Source: Arenicola marina (Eukaryota; Annelida; Polychaeta; Arenicolidae). Taken from it: a stretch of DNA of 64,000 nt. Shown here in pieces: positions 10,626 to 22,674 of this stretch. Positions within the stretch are counted from its first letter, which is position 1. Every line of letters starts with the position of its first letter. The notes below the pieces were generated by a model. The model worked only from the letters and a program-made list of their open reading frames with translations. It was not told where the DNA came from and made no database searches. Position numbers and translations under genes: made by a program. Location of the stretch: assembly GCA_964019135.1 (NCBI GenBank), contig OZ025257.1, positions 19,743,971 through 19,807,970 of the forward strand. Reading direction: 5' to 3'.

Positions 10626-11880
10626 CAATACAGGTGACAGCCCTGTGCAGCATTAAAAAAATACAGCTTAATCCGGAGGTCGGATGCTAAATATTGCGGA
10701 TTGTATCGGGCAGCGTTGTACGGGACAGTGCGGCCGTTTCACAATCGAGTTTCCTATCTTTGTTGTTTGATATGAATGACATTATATGGGTGACCATAGC
10801 CGGTGTCCACCCCGCCCACACTGTGTTCATTACCCCTTCACGGTGAGTCGCCTGCCCTCGAATTGCCCCGCCTTGCACAGCCAGTAGCCAGGGTCGGACC
10901 CCGCCCTAAAGGTGGTTGGCTCTGGGCCAAGCCGACCTGCTACATCTACTGATATCGCCACTGGGTGACCTCGGTGTGACCGTGGGTGTACTAGTGGACC
11001 GTTGACAGATCTGGTCTTCTCCCACGACGCGTCTGCCGTGGCCTACGCATCACATCGATGTAACGACGTGGCGTGGAAACCCAAGCTCCCCGCACGGCTA
11101 CAGAGTGAGTGCGAAAAGGCATTGCGGACGTAGGCGACAACAGAGATATAATAGAGCCCTAGCGGAGTGAGTCGAAGGCAGAGAGTAGTCGAAACCGTGT
11201 GAAACCGGCAGTGCCGCAAGTTTTTACCTGGCCTGTTTATGACGACTTCACACGCTGCCCAACCACATCCCCATCACGGTATTTACATAGTGATCCATTG
11301 ACGTCATTTTTATATTGTGGGCAAGAAAAATAAGGTGTCACGCTGTATGAAGAAACATCTAGGCGTGGTTATTTTTTTCTGAATGAAACAGATATCGTAG
11401 CGTCATGTGACCAGCATTCTTCAGCACGGTAATTGCAGTAAGATATGCGGTCAGGACAAAGACAAGGTCACAGAGGAGAAAACTGCGACGCAGAGGGCCG
11501 GTAATAAGGCCAATACAGGGCAAAGTCAAGGGCAAAGTTCACCATATGAAATGTAACTTTGTTGACGGCTAGAGCCATACTGACTCACGTCTCGAGAATT
11601 TCAACTGAAGCCCGGCCGCTCCATGCAGGAAGAAAAACAATTATCAATATGGTGATTTTGTGGCCTATATATTTGGTGTTTTGCGTCTGCTCTCAAACTT
11701 CGTATTTGGCAGCGCACGCTGTGGTACTGTGGATAGCATATATGTTTATATTTGGTATTGAACTGTTTATTACGCTTCTAGGCGTAACAAACGGGAGAAA
11801 CAGGTGTGGAGAGGCGATGGTGGGGGTGCGTTGGGGTCCATAGACCAGACTCGTCGGCAGCAAAATGAAGTGTGGGGGGG
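10626..11880. other. No supported gene
   Basis: One plus-strand frame at 11,559-11,843 contains hydrophobic segments, but it has no recognisable domain and ends in low-complexity G-rich sequence. I do not call it a gene. Confidence 0.4.
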
Positions 11881-11884
11881 GGGG

Positions 11885-12185
11885 GGAGCAGAGCCCACGA
11901 ACAAAAAAATTGCGGTATTTGCCTCGTGAATAGGGATTTCATGTCACCATGAACGTGGGGATGAGGAAAATAATTCTTCGTGAACTGGGAATGAGGAAAA
12001 TAATTCTTCGTGAACTAGGAATGAGGAAAATAATTCTTCGTGAACTGGGAATGAGGTATCAGTGGACCCTCGTGAACAACCAATTTCCTTAATCGTGAAC
12101 TGGAAACTGGGGGATATTAAATAAGCGTGACTCGTAAAATCCACAATTTATATCGTGTATCCACCTTTCCTTTAGATGCCGAAAT
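11885..12185 (+). repeat. Interspersed repeat with internal 30-33-bp tandem copies
   Basis: A unit containing AATAATTCTTCGTGAACTGG occurs about four times in a row. It is followed by a unique tail through AATCGTGAACTGG to ATATCGTGTATCC. A single-unit copy of the same element, in the same orientation, lies at 53,385-53,560. This marks a dispersed family with a variable internal tandem region. Confidence 0.7.
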
Positions 12186-12649
12186 GAGTTCTCCTTCTAC
12201 CTTCTCTCTTTCTACTTCATCGACGAAATTTATTCTCCCCCTCCCCCCCCCCCCTCATTGGCCCCCCCATATCGTTTGACTCGCAGTTCACAAATTAGCT
12301 AATAATTCTGAACTGAGCGTGCCATAATCATGGTACAAAGTCAGATTTATGCGTAGGCAATGCTTTTGCAGGGCGTGACAGCCATTTAATCTATTGTCTT
12401 GCATGTTTAAAGTCCAAAAGTCATTTTGATACTAAAACATGTACCACTGGTGGGCTATCCGAATTCCGAGTGCCGCTTCTTCTGTTCTTAGAATGCTCTC
12501 TGGCTCTCCTGACACTCCCAGGCGCTAGTCATTCTCCGGTTGTGTGGTTCTCTTACTCATTTCTCTTCCAGCTCTCCAAACTCGCGTTTCGCCTCATTTG
12601 GTGTCCCGAACAACACATAATTTTCTGAAGTCCTCTTACTTACCCTCTC

Positions 12650-15600
12650 ATTACCAATCCCTGTATATAATACTCTCCTGGAACTCTCATTCCTTCCATA
12701 TATACTCTCTTTGCACTCCCATTCCCTACATATACTCTCCTGGCACCCCGATTCCCTCCATATACTCTCCTGGCACTCACATTCTCTCCATATACTCTCC
12801 TGGCACTCTCATTCCCTCCTTATACTCGCCTGTCACTCTCATTCCCTCCATATACTTGCCTGTCACTCTCATTCCCTCCATATACACTCCTGTCACTCTC
12901 ATTCCCTCCATATACTCTCCTGTCACTCTCATTCCCTCCATATACTCTCATTCCCTCCATATACCCTCCTGGCACTCTCATTCCCTCCGTATACTCGCCT
13001 GTCACTCCCATTCACTCCTGTCACTCTCATTCCCTCCATATACTCTCCTGTCACTCTCATTCCCTCTATGTCTCTCCTGTCACTCTCATTCCCTCCATAT
13101 ACTCTCCTGTCACTCTCATTCCCTCCATGTACTCTCCTGTCACCCTCATTCCCTCTATATACTCTCCTGTCACTCCCATTCCCTCCATATACTCTCCTGT
13201 CACTCTCATTCCCTCCATATACTCCCGTGGCACTCCCATTCTCTCCATATACTCGCCTGTCACTCTCATTGCCTCCATATACTCGCCTGTCACTCCCATT
13301 CCCTCCGTATACTCGCCTGTCACTCCCAGTCTCTCCATATACTCTCCTGTCACTCTCATGCCCTCTATGTCTCGCCTGTCACTCTCATTCCCTCTATATA
13401 CTCGCCTGTCACTCTCATTCCCTCCATACACTCTCCTGTCACTCTCATTGCCTCCATATACTCGCCTGTCACTCTCATTCCCTCCATATACTCGCCTGTC
13501 CCTCTCATTCCCTCTATGTCTCTCCTGTCACTCTCATTTCCTCCATATACTCTCCTGTCACTCTCATTCCCTCCATATACTCGCCTGTCACTCTCATTCC
13601 CTCCATATACTCGCCTGTCACTCTCATTCTCTCCATATACTCTCCTGTCACTCTCATACCCTCCATATACTCTCCTGTCACTCTCATTGTCTCCATATAC
13701 TCGCCTGTCACTCTCATTTTCTCCAAATACTCTCCTGTCACTCTCATTCCCTCCATATACTCTCCTGTCACTCTCATTGCCTCCATATACTCGCCTGTCA
13801 CTCCCATTCCCTCCGTATACTCGCCTGTCACTCCCATTCTCTCCATGTACTCTCCTGTCACTCTCATTCCCGCCATATACTCTCCTGGCACTCTCATTCT
13901 CTCCATATACTCGCCTGTCACTCTCATTCCCTCCATATACACTCCTGTCACTCTCATTCCCTCCATATACTCTCCTGGCACTCTCATTCCCTCCATATAC
14001 TCTCCTGTCACTCCCATTCCCTCCATATACTCTCCTGTCACTCTCATTTCTTCCATATACTCGCCTGTCACTCTCATTCCCTCCATATACTCGCCTGTCA
14101 CTTTCATTCTCTCCATATACTCGCCTGTCACTCTCATTCCCTCCATATACACTCCTGTCACTCTCATTCCCTCCATATACTCGCCTGTCACTCTCATTCT
14201 CTCCATATACTCGCCTGTCACTCTCATTCTCTCCATATACTCGCCTGTCACTCCCATTCCCTCCATATACTCGCCTGTCACTCTCATTCCCTCCATATAC
14301 ACTCCTGTCACTCTCATTCCCTCCATATACTCGCCTGTCACTCTCATTCTCTCCATATACTCTCCTGTCACTCCCATTCCCTCCATATACTCTCCTGTCA
14401 CTCTCATTTCTTCCATATACTCGCCTGTCACTCTCATTCCCTCCATATACACTCCTGTCACTCTCATTGCCTCCATATACTCGCCTGTCACTCTCATTCC
14501 CTCCATATACTCGCCTGTCCCTCTCATTCCCTCTATGTCTCTCCTGTCACTCTCATTTCCTCCATATACTCTCCTGTCACTCTCATTCCCTCCATATACT
14601 CGCCTGTCACTCTCATTCCCTCCATATACTCGCCTGTCACTCTCATTCTCTCCATATACTCTCCTGTCACTCTCATACCCTCCATATACTCTCCTGTCAC
14701 TCTCATTGTCTCCATATACTCGCCTGTCACTCTCATTTTCTCCAAATACTCTCCTGTCACTCTCATTCCCTCCATATACTCTCCTGTCACTCTCATTGCC
14801 TCCATATACTCGCCTGTCACTCCCATTCCCTCCGTATACTCGCCTGTCACTCCCATTCTCTCCATGTACTCTCCTGTCACTCTCATTCCCGCCATATACT
14901 CTCCTGGCACTCTCATTCTCTCCATATACTCGCCTGTCACTCTCATTCCCTCCATATACACTCCTGTCACTCTCATTCCCTCCATATACTCTCCTGGCAC
15001 TCTCATTCCCTCCATATACTCTCCTGTCACTCCCATTCCCTCCATATACTCTCCTGTCACTCTCATTTCTTCCATATACTCGCCTGTCACTCTCATTCCC
15101 TCCATATACTCGCCTGTCACTTTCATTCTCTCCATATACTCGCCTGTCACTCTCATTCTCTCCATATACTCTCCTGTCACTCTCATTCCCTCCATATACT
15201 CGCCTGTTACTCTCATTCCCTCCGTATACTCGCCTGTCACTCCCATTCCCTCCATATACTCGCCTGTCACTCTCATTCCCTCCATATACACTCCTGTCAC
15301 TCTCATTCCCTCCATATACTCGCCTGTCACTCTCATTCTCTCCATATACTCGCCTGTCACTCTCATTCTCTCCATATACTCGCCTGTCACTCCCATTCCC
15401 TCCATATACTCGCCTGTCACTCTCATTCCCTCCATATACACTCCTGTCACTCTCATTCCCTCCATATACTCGCCTGTCACTCTCATTCTCTCCATATACT
15501 CTCCTGTCACTCCCATTCCCTCCATATACTCTCCTGTCACTCTCATTTCTTCCATATACTCGCCTGTCACTCTCATTCCCTCCATATACACTCCTGTCAC

Positions 15601-17415
15601 TCTCATTCCCTCCATATACTCGCCTGTCACTCTCATTCTCTCCATATACTCGCCTGTCACTCTCATTCTCTCCATATACTCTCCTGTCACTCTCATTCCC
15701 TCCATATACTCTCCTGTCACTCTCATTGCCTCCATATACTCGCCTGTCACTCTCATTCTCTCCAAATACTCTCCTGTCACTCTCATTTCCTCCATATACT
15801 CTCCTGTCACTCTCATTGCCTCCATATACTCGCCTGTCACTCCCATTCCCTCCGTATACTCGCCTGTCACTCCCATTCTCTCCATGTACTCTCCTGTCAC
15901 TCTCATTCCCTCCATATACTCTCCTGGCACTCTTATTCACTCCATATACTCGCCTGTCACTCTCATTCTCTCCAAATACTCTCCTGTCACTCTCATTTCC
16001 TCCATATACTCTCCTGTCACTCTCATTGCCTCCATATACTCGCCTGTCACTCCCATTCCCTCCGTATACTCGCCTGTCACTCCCATTCTCTCCATGTACT
16101 CTCCTGTCACTCTCATTCCCTCCATATACTCTCCTGGCACTCTTATTCTCTCCATATACTCGCCTGTCACTCTCATTCCCTCCATATACACTCCTATCAC
16201 TCTCATTCCCTCCATATACTCTCCCGGCACTCTCATTCCCTCCATATACTCTCCTGTCACTCTCATTCCTTCCATATACTCTCCTGTCACTCTCATTCCC
16301 TCCATATACTCGCCTGTCACTCTCATTCCCTCCATATACTCGCCTGTCACTCTCATTCTCTCCATATACTCGTCTGTCACTCTCATTCCCTCCATATACT
16401 CGCCTGTCACTCCCATTCCCTCCATATACTCTCCTGTCACTCTCATTCTCTCCATATACTCGCCTGTCACTCTCATTCTCTCCATATACTCGTCTGTCAC
16501 TCTCATTCCCTCCATATACTCGTCTGTCACTCTCATTCCCTCCATATACTCGCCTGTCACTCCCATTCCCTCCATATACTCTCCTGTCACTCTCATTCTC
16601 TCCATATACTCGCCTGTCACTCTCATTCTCTCCATATACTCGCCTGTCACTCTCATTCTCTCCATATACTCGTCTGTCACTCTCATTCCCTCCATATACT
16701 CGCCTGTCACTCCCATTCCCTCCATATACTCTCCTGTCACTCTCATTCTCTCCATATACTCGCCTGTCACTCTCATTCTCTCCATATACTCTCCTGTCAC
16801 TCTCATTCCCTCCATATATTCTCCTGTCACTCTCATTCCCTTCATATACTCGCCTGTTAATCTCATTGCCTCCGTATACTCGCCTGTCACTCTCATTCTC
16901 TCCATATACTCTCCTGTCACTCTCATTTCCTCCATATACTCGCCTGTCACTCTCATTCTCTCCATATACTCGCCTGTCACTCCCATTCCCTCCATATACT
17001 CGCCTGTCACTCTCATTCTCTCCATATACTCGCCTGTCACTCTCATTCCCTCCATATACTCTCCTGTCACTCTCATTGCCTCCATATACTCTCCTGTCAC
17101 TCTCATTCTCTCCATATACTCGCCTGTCACTCCCATTCCCTCCATATACTCGCCTGTCACTCCCATTCCCTCCATATACTCGCCTGTCACTCTCATTCTC
17201 TCCATATACTCGCCTGTCACTCTCATTGCCTCCATATACTCGCCTGTCACTCTCATTCTCTCCATATACTCTCCTGTCACTCTCATTTCCTCCATATACT
17301 CTCCTGTCACTCTCATTGCCTCCATATACACTCCTGTCACTCTCATTCCCTCCATATACTCGCCTGTCACTCCCATTCCCTCCATATACTCTCCTGTCAC
17401 TCTCATTGCCTCCAT
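12650..17415 (+). repeat. 30-bp minisatellite, left half of a split array
   Basis: About 158 copies of a 30-bp unit (consensus in two pieces: CACTCTCATTCCCTCC and ATATACTCTCCTGT, with T/G variation in TCTCC/TCGCC) run head to tail. Units are diverged at the left edge and homogeneous inside. Blocks of units are duplicated as a whole: about 630 bp from 13,500 reappear identically from 14,519, and the match resumes after a four-unit indel. Because 30 is divisible by three and the unit lacks stops in several frames, open frames above 1,000 codons appear on both strands. They lack gene context and I treat them as artefacts. The array stops abruptly at the terminal repeat of the 17.4-32.2-kb element. 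Confidence 0.97.
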
Positions 17416-17455
17416 CCCAGATAGCATGCAAACATTAACTTAACGTTAAATTATC
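17416..17455 (+). repeat. Left terminal inverted repeat of the 14.7-kb element
   Basis: The sequence begins CCCAGATAGCATGCAAACAT and continues into TTAACGTT. It matches the reverse complement of 32,118-32,157 with a handful of mismatches over about 40 bases. Confidence 0.85.
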
Positions 17456-17880
17456 GTTTGCAGTAGCGTTAATGCAACGTTTTAGACGAACGTTAAGAAA
17501 ATATTTTTTTGCTCATTGACTTAACGTTATATTAATGTTGACAATTTAACGTTAAATGCTAATCATTATCTAACCATGTTTGAACCGTTAAATCAAAAAC
17601 GTTATATTAATTAATGTTTAACGTTACATGCAAACCATGGTTGAACCGTTATATCAATAACGTTATATTAACGCTCATTATTTAACGTTAAATGCTAATC
17701 ATTATCTAACCATGTTTGAACCGTTAAAACAAAGATTAACGTTAAATGCTAACCATGGTTGAACCGTTATACCAATAACATTATATTAATGCTCACTATT
17801 TAACGTTAAATGCTAACCATTATCTAACCATTGTTGAACCGTTATTTCAACCTTATATTAATGTTCACTAGCAAAGATAC
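17420..17880. repeat. AACGTTA-rich subterminal repeats, left side
   Basis: Roughly 120-bp units containing AACGTTAAATGCTAACCAT and TTGAACCGTTAT recur about four times, with many palindromic AACGTT cores. The right end has a different array that also carries AACGTTA-type cores. Such subterminal repeats are often transposase-binding regions, which is inference here. Confidence 0.75.
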
Positions 17881-18030
17881 AGTTTGTAGCCCAGTGGAGG
17901 ATCCAAGGGGCGGGGAAACGCTTTTGGATGGCAAACAAACACCGGCTAATACCCTGGCCCCTAGAGCCCTTGCATTCAATTCAATATAAGTAAAACAAAG
18001 AAATACATTCACAATATAATAGGATAATAC

Positions 18031-18380
18031 ATGTATATGGTATTTTACCATGGTTACCGTGGTATACCATGGTGTTTTAACATGGTTACCATGGTATGCC
18101 ATGGTGTTTTGGCGAATGTATTTTACCATGGTAATATTATATGGTATACCATGGTAAATTACCATGGTAATATCATATGGTATACCATGGTAAATTACCA
18201 TGGTAATATTCTATGGTATACCATGGTAAATTACCATGGTAATATTATATGGTATACCATGGTAAATTACCATCGCCAAAACACCATGGTATAATGTACC
18301 ATGGTATGCTAATGTAACATGGTATCTTACCAAGGTATGTATACCATGATACTTTACTACATGGATACCATGGTATGCTA
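18031..18380. repeat. TACCATGGTA palindromic repeat cluster, left side
   Basis: About 36-bp units built from the palindromes TACCATGGTA and ATGGTATACCAT are repeated with few changes around 18,121-18,270, flanked by looser copies. The cluster can fold on itself extensively. A shorter cluster of the same palindrome lies at 30,660-30,705 near the other end of the element. Confidence 0.85.
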
Positions 18381-19096
18381 AAGCACTAATAGACATCAAG
18401 TCTGAAAAATACAAGAATAAAGAATACAAAGATTCACAATCCGCTTTCATATATGTATTATTATAAAAAGGTGCAGTATGTGAACATGTGACATGCACAT
18501 TATATACATATATTTAGCTCATATAGATATATTAGAAAAATAAGCTACCATTATGTAAAGAAATGTTCATTGCTTATATGCATATTGACGTACAAAGTAA
18601 ATCAACAAATAATATTATACACCATACAGCAGCATTATTTTTACGCACATTTTCCACACATTACATTTTAAATTTTACATAATTTTTTTTAAAGTGACAG
18701 GACTTTGCCAAATAAAAACAATGCTTGTTTAAATATTGAAATTCAATTGTGTTCAGTTTACAATGTATACATTTGAATGAATTGAAAGAAAATGCCATAA
18801 TGGAAAAAAACAGCTGTATTGGATATCTACCCAAATAATATGTATACTCTAACTCATATGCAGGAATCTACTTATAATCTAGTTATAATTGAATTGATAA
18901 AGTAATCTTTCTTATTCCTAACTGATACATACAAATTCCACCTCAGAATGAGATGCACTACCATGCAGTACTTTGGAACTACCACATAACTACTACTCAA
19001 CTTTTAAATGACTACTACTCAATGCATATAACATATATATAAACAATACTTTATATACAAATATATTCATTTCAATTGATAAAACAAGTAGATCCT
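18381..19096. other. AT-rich interior of the element, no supported gene
   Basis: I see no repeat structure or coding frame I can support here. It lies downstream of the possible terminal exon at 19,097-19,197. Confidence 0.45.
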
Positions 19097-19197
19097 TCAG
19101 TTCTTCTTTCCAGTCTGCACCACATTGCTGATCTTCTCTCGCATTAACTTGCAAATTTCTTTTACATCTTTGCCACAAAATTTTCTCCTGACTTGAT
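19097..19197 (-). CDS. Possible 3-prime terminal exon of an unrecognised gene inside the element
   Basis: On the minus strand a good acceptor (pyrimidine-rich, ending TTACAG) at 19,198 is followed by 33 codons read in phase 1, closing with TGA at 19,097. The peptide is basic and helix-prone, with R-R-K-F-C-G-K-D-V-K-E-I-C-K and L-M-R-E-K-I blocks, and looks more protein-like than its AT-rich surroundings. The partner exon would lie at higher coordinates but I could not place it. I do not recognise the family; chance is a real alternative. Confidence 0.3.
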
Positions 19198-20009
19198 CTG
19201 TAACAAAGGATACACTTATCATCTTGGTAAATTATTATTCACCAGTGTTGTTTAGCATTATAAGACATGGATGGCAATATGTTGGAAAGATATCATACAA
19301 AAGTTTGTACCACATTTATTAATACATTACGTAAAACGGAAAATAAATACCAAAGATAATTTTATAAATGGTATAGCCTAAAACCAGGACCATACCGTGG
19401 CACATGGTTCCCACATGAAACACTAAAATAATTCCCTGGTTTTTCCCTGAGCCATTGAAAGTTTCCCTGAGTTAACAGAACAGCATGTGGCCTTCAACCT
19501 CGGAACATCAACATCACCAAATAATTAGGGCCAGGCATGCAACAGGGTCAGGGCTAAGGTTGAGGCACTCGTAGACACATGTACATACAAAGGAACCAAT
19601 AAAGTAACTTATGTTAACGAGGGAAATAGGCCTTATTGGTCCCAATCTCTGTACAAAGGTTCATACACATAAGAACAGATGATGCTTTCACTGGGTGTGC
19701 TCTAGAAATTCATTTTAATTAGCCACTGTGGCTAAACACCTTCAATTTTCTTTAGCCACACACAGATCCCTTTAGCCACATATATGTTGTATTTTTCCCC
19801 TCCGTATCACTGCAGGCAATCAGTTTCGCTAAGTTGTGTTTTGATCGTTGATAAAAAAAACCAGGCCATTTTCTTTTTTTTCGTCAATGTGGCGACATGT
19901 ATGGGCCAGCCTGGCGCCCCATACAATTTGCTTTCGCCATTGGCGATAAGGCAAACGGCTAGCGCGCACCTAGGTTCCATGAAAATGGCCCCAGGCTAGT
20001 GTGGCAGTA

Positions 20010-20150
20010 TAGCCTATACTATAGGGCACAGGCGCTCAGATTTGTTGACAAACAATACACCAAGGGTCAAGCACCTTTCTTTATAGGTGCTTGACCCTTG
20101 CCTTGGGGTATTGTTTGTCACCAAATCTGAGCGCCTGTGCTATAGCCTAC
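20010..20150. repeat. Long hairpin (inverted repeat) inside the element
   Basis: Arms of about 60-65 bases (about 20,010-20,076 and 20,085-20,150) are near-complementary around a 6-8-base loop. The outer part reads GCACAGGCGCTCAGATTTG and the inner part GGGTCAAGCACCT. It may be a foldback MITE or a structural part of the element. Confidence 0.85.
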
Positions 20151-20494
20151 AAGCTCCAGATCGACCTCGGGCGTTTGCCATTTCACCCGGCGCTTGGGGT
20201 TCCTGTACTGTATCAACTGACACGGGCCGGTGGCGGGAAGGGGTGGGGGGGGGGGGGCGAGGAGTGGTATGTCCCCCGTATGACCAGTTGACAAGACTGT
20301 AAACAAATTTCCATTTATAAAGGCTCCTTTTGTCCTTATGTTAAGGTGTCACGCTCAAACCTGGGTGTTTTCAGGTGCTATACAGTATAGTATTTATAAA
20401 TACACACCTTTCATTCATATACATAAGCAAATATTCGTGAATATGAGCTAATCGTATACTCATGCCACAGAACTGATGAGATATTCGGCGTCAT

Positions 20495-20680
20495 GGAAAA
20501 CGTGTTACGTCTTAAACAGAACATTTTGGAAAAATGGATATATGGGTACAACCAATAAAATAATGCCATTAAATAGGTCATGTATTTGCGCAACTTATAC
20601 TAAAAGGAAGAGATAACGCATTAGCGGAATCAATAGTAAAGTCGTTTTGAAGGGTAGCGCAGAAGACGTAACTAGGACGC
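20495..20680. repeat. GACGTAAC motifs, left side of the element
   Basis: Two copies of the motif that is frequent at 28.0-30.3 kb occur here, one on each strand (GTGTTACGTCTT near 20,500 and AAGACGTAACTAGGACGC near 20,665). They could mark the left border region of the transposase-bearing segment. Confidence 0.4.
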
Positions 20681-21539
20681 AAAAAATGTTTCGCTTTCAG
20701 CCATAATGCCAGAACGGCAACGGGAATTCGTATTTATTTTGTACCGAATCATAGAACAAACAGACCTGAGAACATTTCTTGTTGGCCTAACCAATAAATT
20801 CAAAATCCTTAATTTGCGGGTATCTGTAAGTTCCAGATGTAACAGGACACGATTTTTAAGGTTTAGCCATCCATTTGTCTATAAATGTGAAGTCAGTGCT
20901 GATCAATGCTGATTCATTTGCGTGCAGGTTATAAACACAAAGTTTTTAAAATATATTGTTTCTACTGATTTGTGGCTTTTTAATAATTCATGGCCCCCTA
21001 TGTTCTCTCACGCATTCCGAGGGCCGACAACTGGACTTGTAGACGTTGCATGACTAATATGAAATTTAAGTGTGCAAAGATATATATATTGCCACGTAAA
21101 CATAATTAAATCCCTGCAATTTTGCCCCTGAACATACCCGTACATTAGGCCAAAAATAGTAGGGCCCCCCTATGCTTGATTTGTTTTATTGGTTCTGTGC
21201 CACTCCACAGTCAATGAGGCAAAGGCGAAGAAAGAATGACCCTTTGATCCGACTCATGTACCGAATATTACAAACGGTAAACCCACAAACTATCGACCCA
21301 AATTCCAGTTCGCTACCAACTGAAGATGCTACCAATCCATAATTCACAGAAATTCAGTGAAAGTCTAATAACTTTATAAAGTTACATATATTTCAAGCAA
21401 TTGAAACAAAAAATAACAAGATAAATATGTACCACTAATATTTATTATTTAAGCAATTTCTTGCTGATTATAAAGGGAACAAAATTGCTTGCTGGAAGCT
21501 TCGAACGTCAACAGCTCCTAATCAAATCTGTAACGAAAT

Positions 21540-21893
21540 AAAATACACAATAAAAATATGTTATAAAACATAATTTCGCATCATACTGACATAAAGATAC
21601 AATTCTTTGCACTTTGTCAGGCGTTAGCGTTGAAGTATTTAGCAATCGTTTTAGTCCGCCTGCAGTGAATTTATTGGGGTACCTTAATGAAGTTTCGTAC
21701 AGGCGCCTGTGAATCCCACCTGTAAAATTGGCGTCTCCCACACATCACAACGGAAGGTGGCGTGATCTCGGAACCCTCCGCTTCATATATTTGGAAGCGG
21801 ATGTCTCCCAAAGTCCGCATGCCCTGCGAAGTTCCACGCTTGCGGTGATAACACAGAACCCACCAGCTAAGCGGATCTGAAGCAGGTTCCACC
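21540..21893 (-). pseudogene. Possible broken exon of unknown function inside the element
   Basis: A GC-richer island in AT-rich DNA has an acceptor-like TTGTTTAG at 21,894 (minus strand). A reading frame of about 50-60 codons follows (W-W-V-L-C-Y-H-R-K-R-G-T-S-Q-G-M-R-T near its start). Near the GGG at about 21,738 the protein-like signal passes to another frame that continues about 50 codons (H-R-R-L-Y-E-T-S-L-R-Y-P-N-K-F). This suggests a one-base indel in a once-coding exon. No family recognised. Confidence 0.3.
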
Positions 21894-22674
21894 TAAACAA
21901 TAGATGTATATTTGCTTACGCACAAATCATTTTTCTCTTATGAAAGATGTTACATAAACTGGTACAAGAGACATGTTCAGTAAGTTGTGCTACATCCAGT
22001 CGAAAATCGAAAAAACAAAACAAAAACATAGTTGATCACATCAGCCAAATATTTCTACAACATAACGAACACCAAATAACAAAAGCATAGCATAAATTAA
22101 GATTTCAAACAAAACAGGCTGCCAAAGTGAATGCAATCAGACACGTTCGTTGATCGCACACACTCGTAAAAACACTTTTAAACGTTACTTTTTTACCTAA
22201 TAGAAAAGCAGGAATTGCTAATATCAATTCTGGCTTCATATTAAATATCATATACAGCATCAGGTAAAGGGTTCACGTCCAACATATTAAACCATTAAAA
22301 TCGATGTGAAGGAAAGAATTACAGGTGTTGAGATTACATTAGGGGTCTTCCGACTGGAGCGTCAGCGTGGGGTGGCAAATATCTTTCACATACGATTCTC
22401 TTACATTCTCAAGTTATAAATAAAACCTAAATGAACGTATAAACATCGAACGCGAATAATTGTCCCTTATTAAGTAACTACTAACGATGATGGCTGGGTA
22501 GGATTCCTGTCCATGGCGTATACACAGATGTGTACCCACTTGAAACCGTCTAGCACCCATACAAAAGAAATGAATTGACATGTAGAAGAATACACGTTAT
22601 CTGGAATACTTTAGGCATCTGCAATGCTCAACGCGGGAATCAATATTACAACTGTACGAAATTATTAAATTTAA

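Noticed and set aside
11559..11843. Membrane protein frame
   Set aside because: The hydrophobic segments come from AT-rich DNA and the C-terminal part from G-rich low complexity. There is no domain or splice support.
12544..17443. Open frames of 1,300-1,575 codons on both strands over the left 30-bp array
   Set aside because: The period is divisible by three and the unit lacks stops in several frames, so all repeats inherit open frames. Frames overlap on both strands and run into the transposon end.
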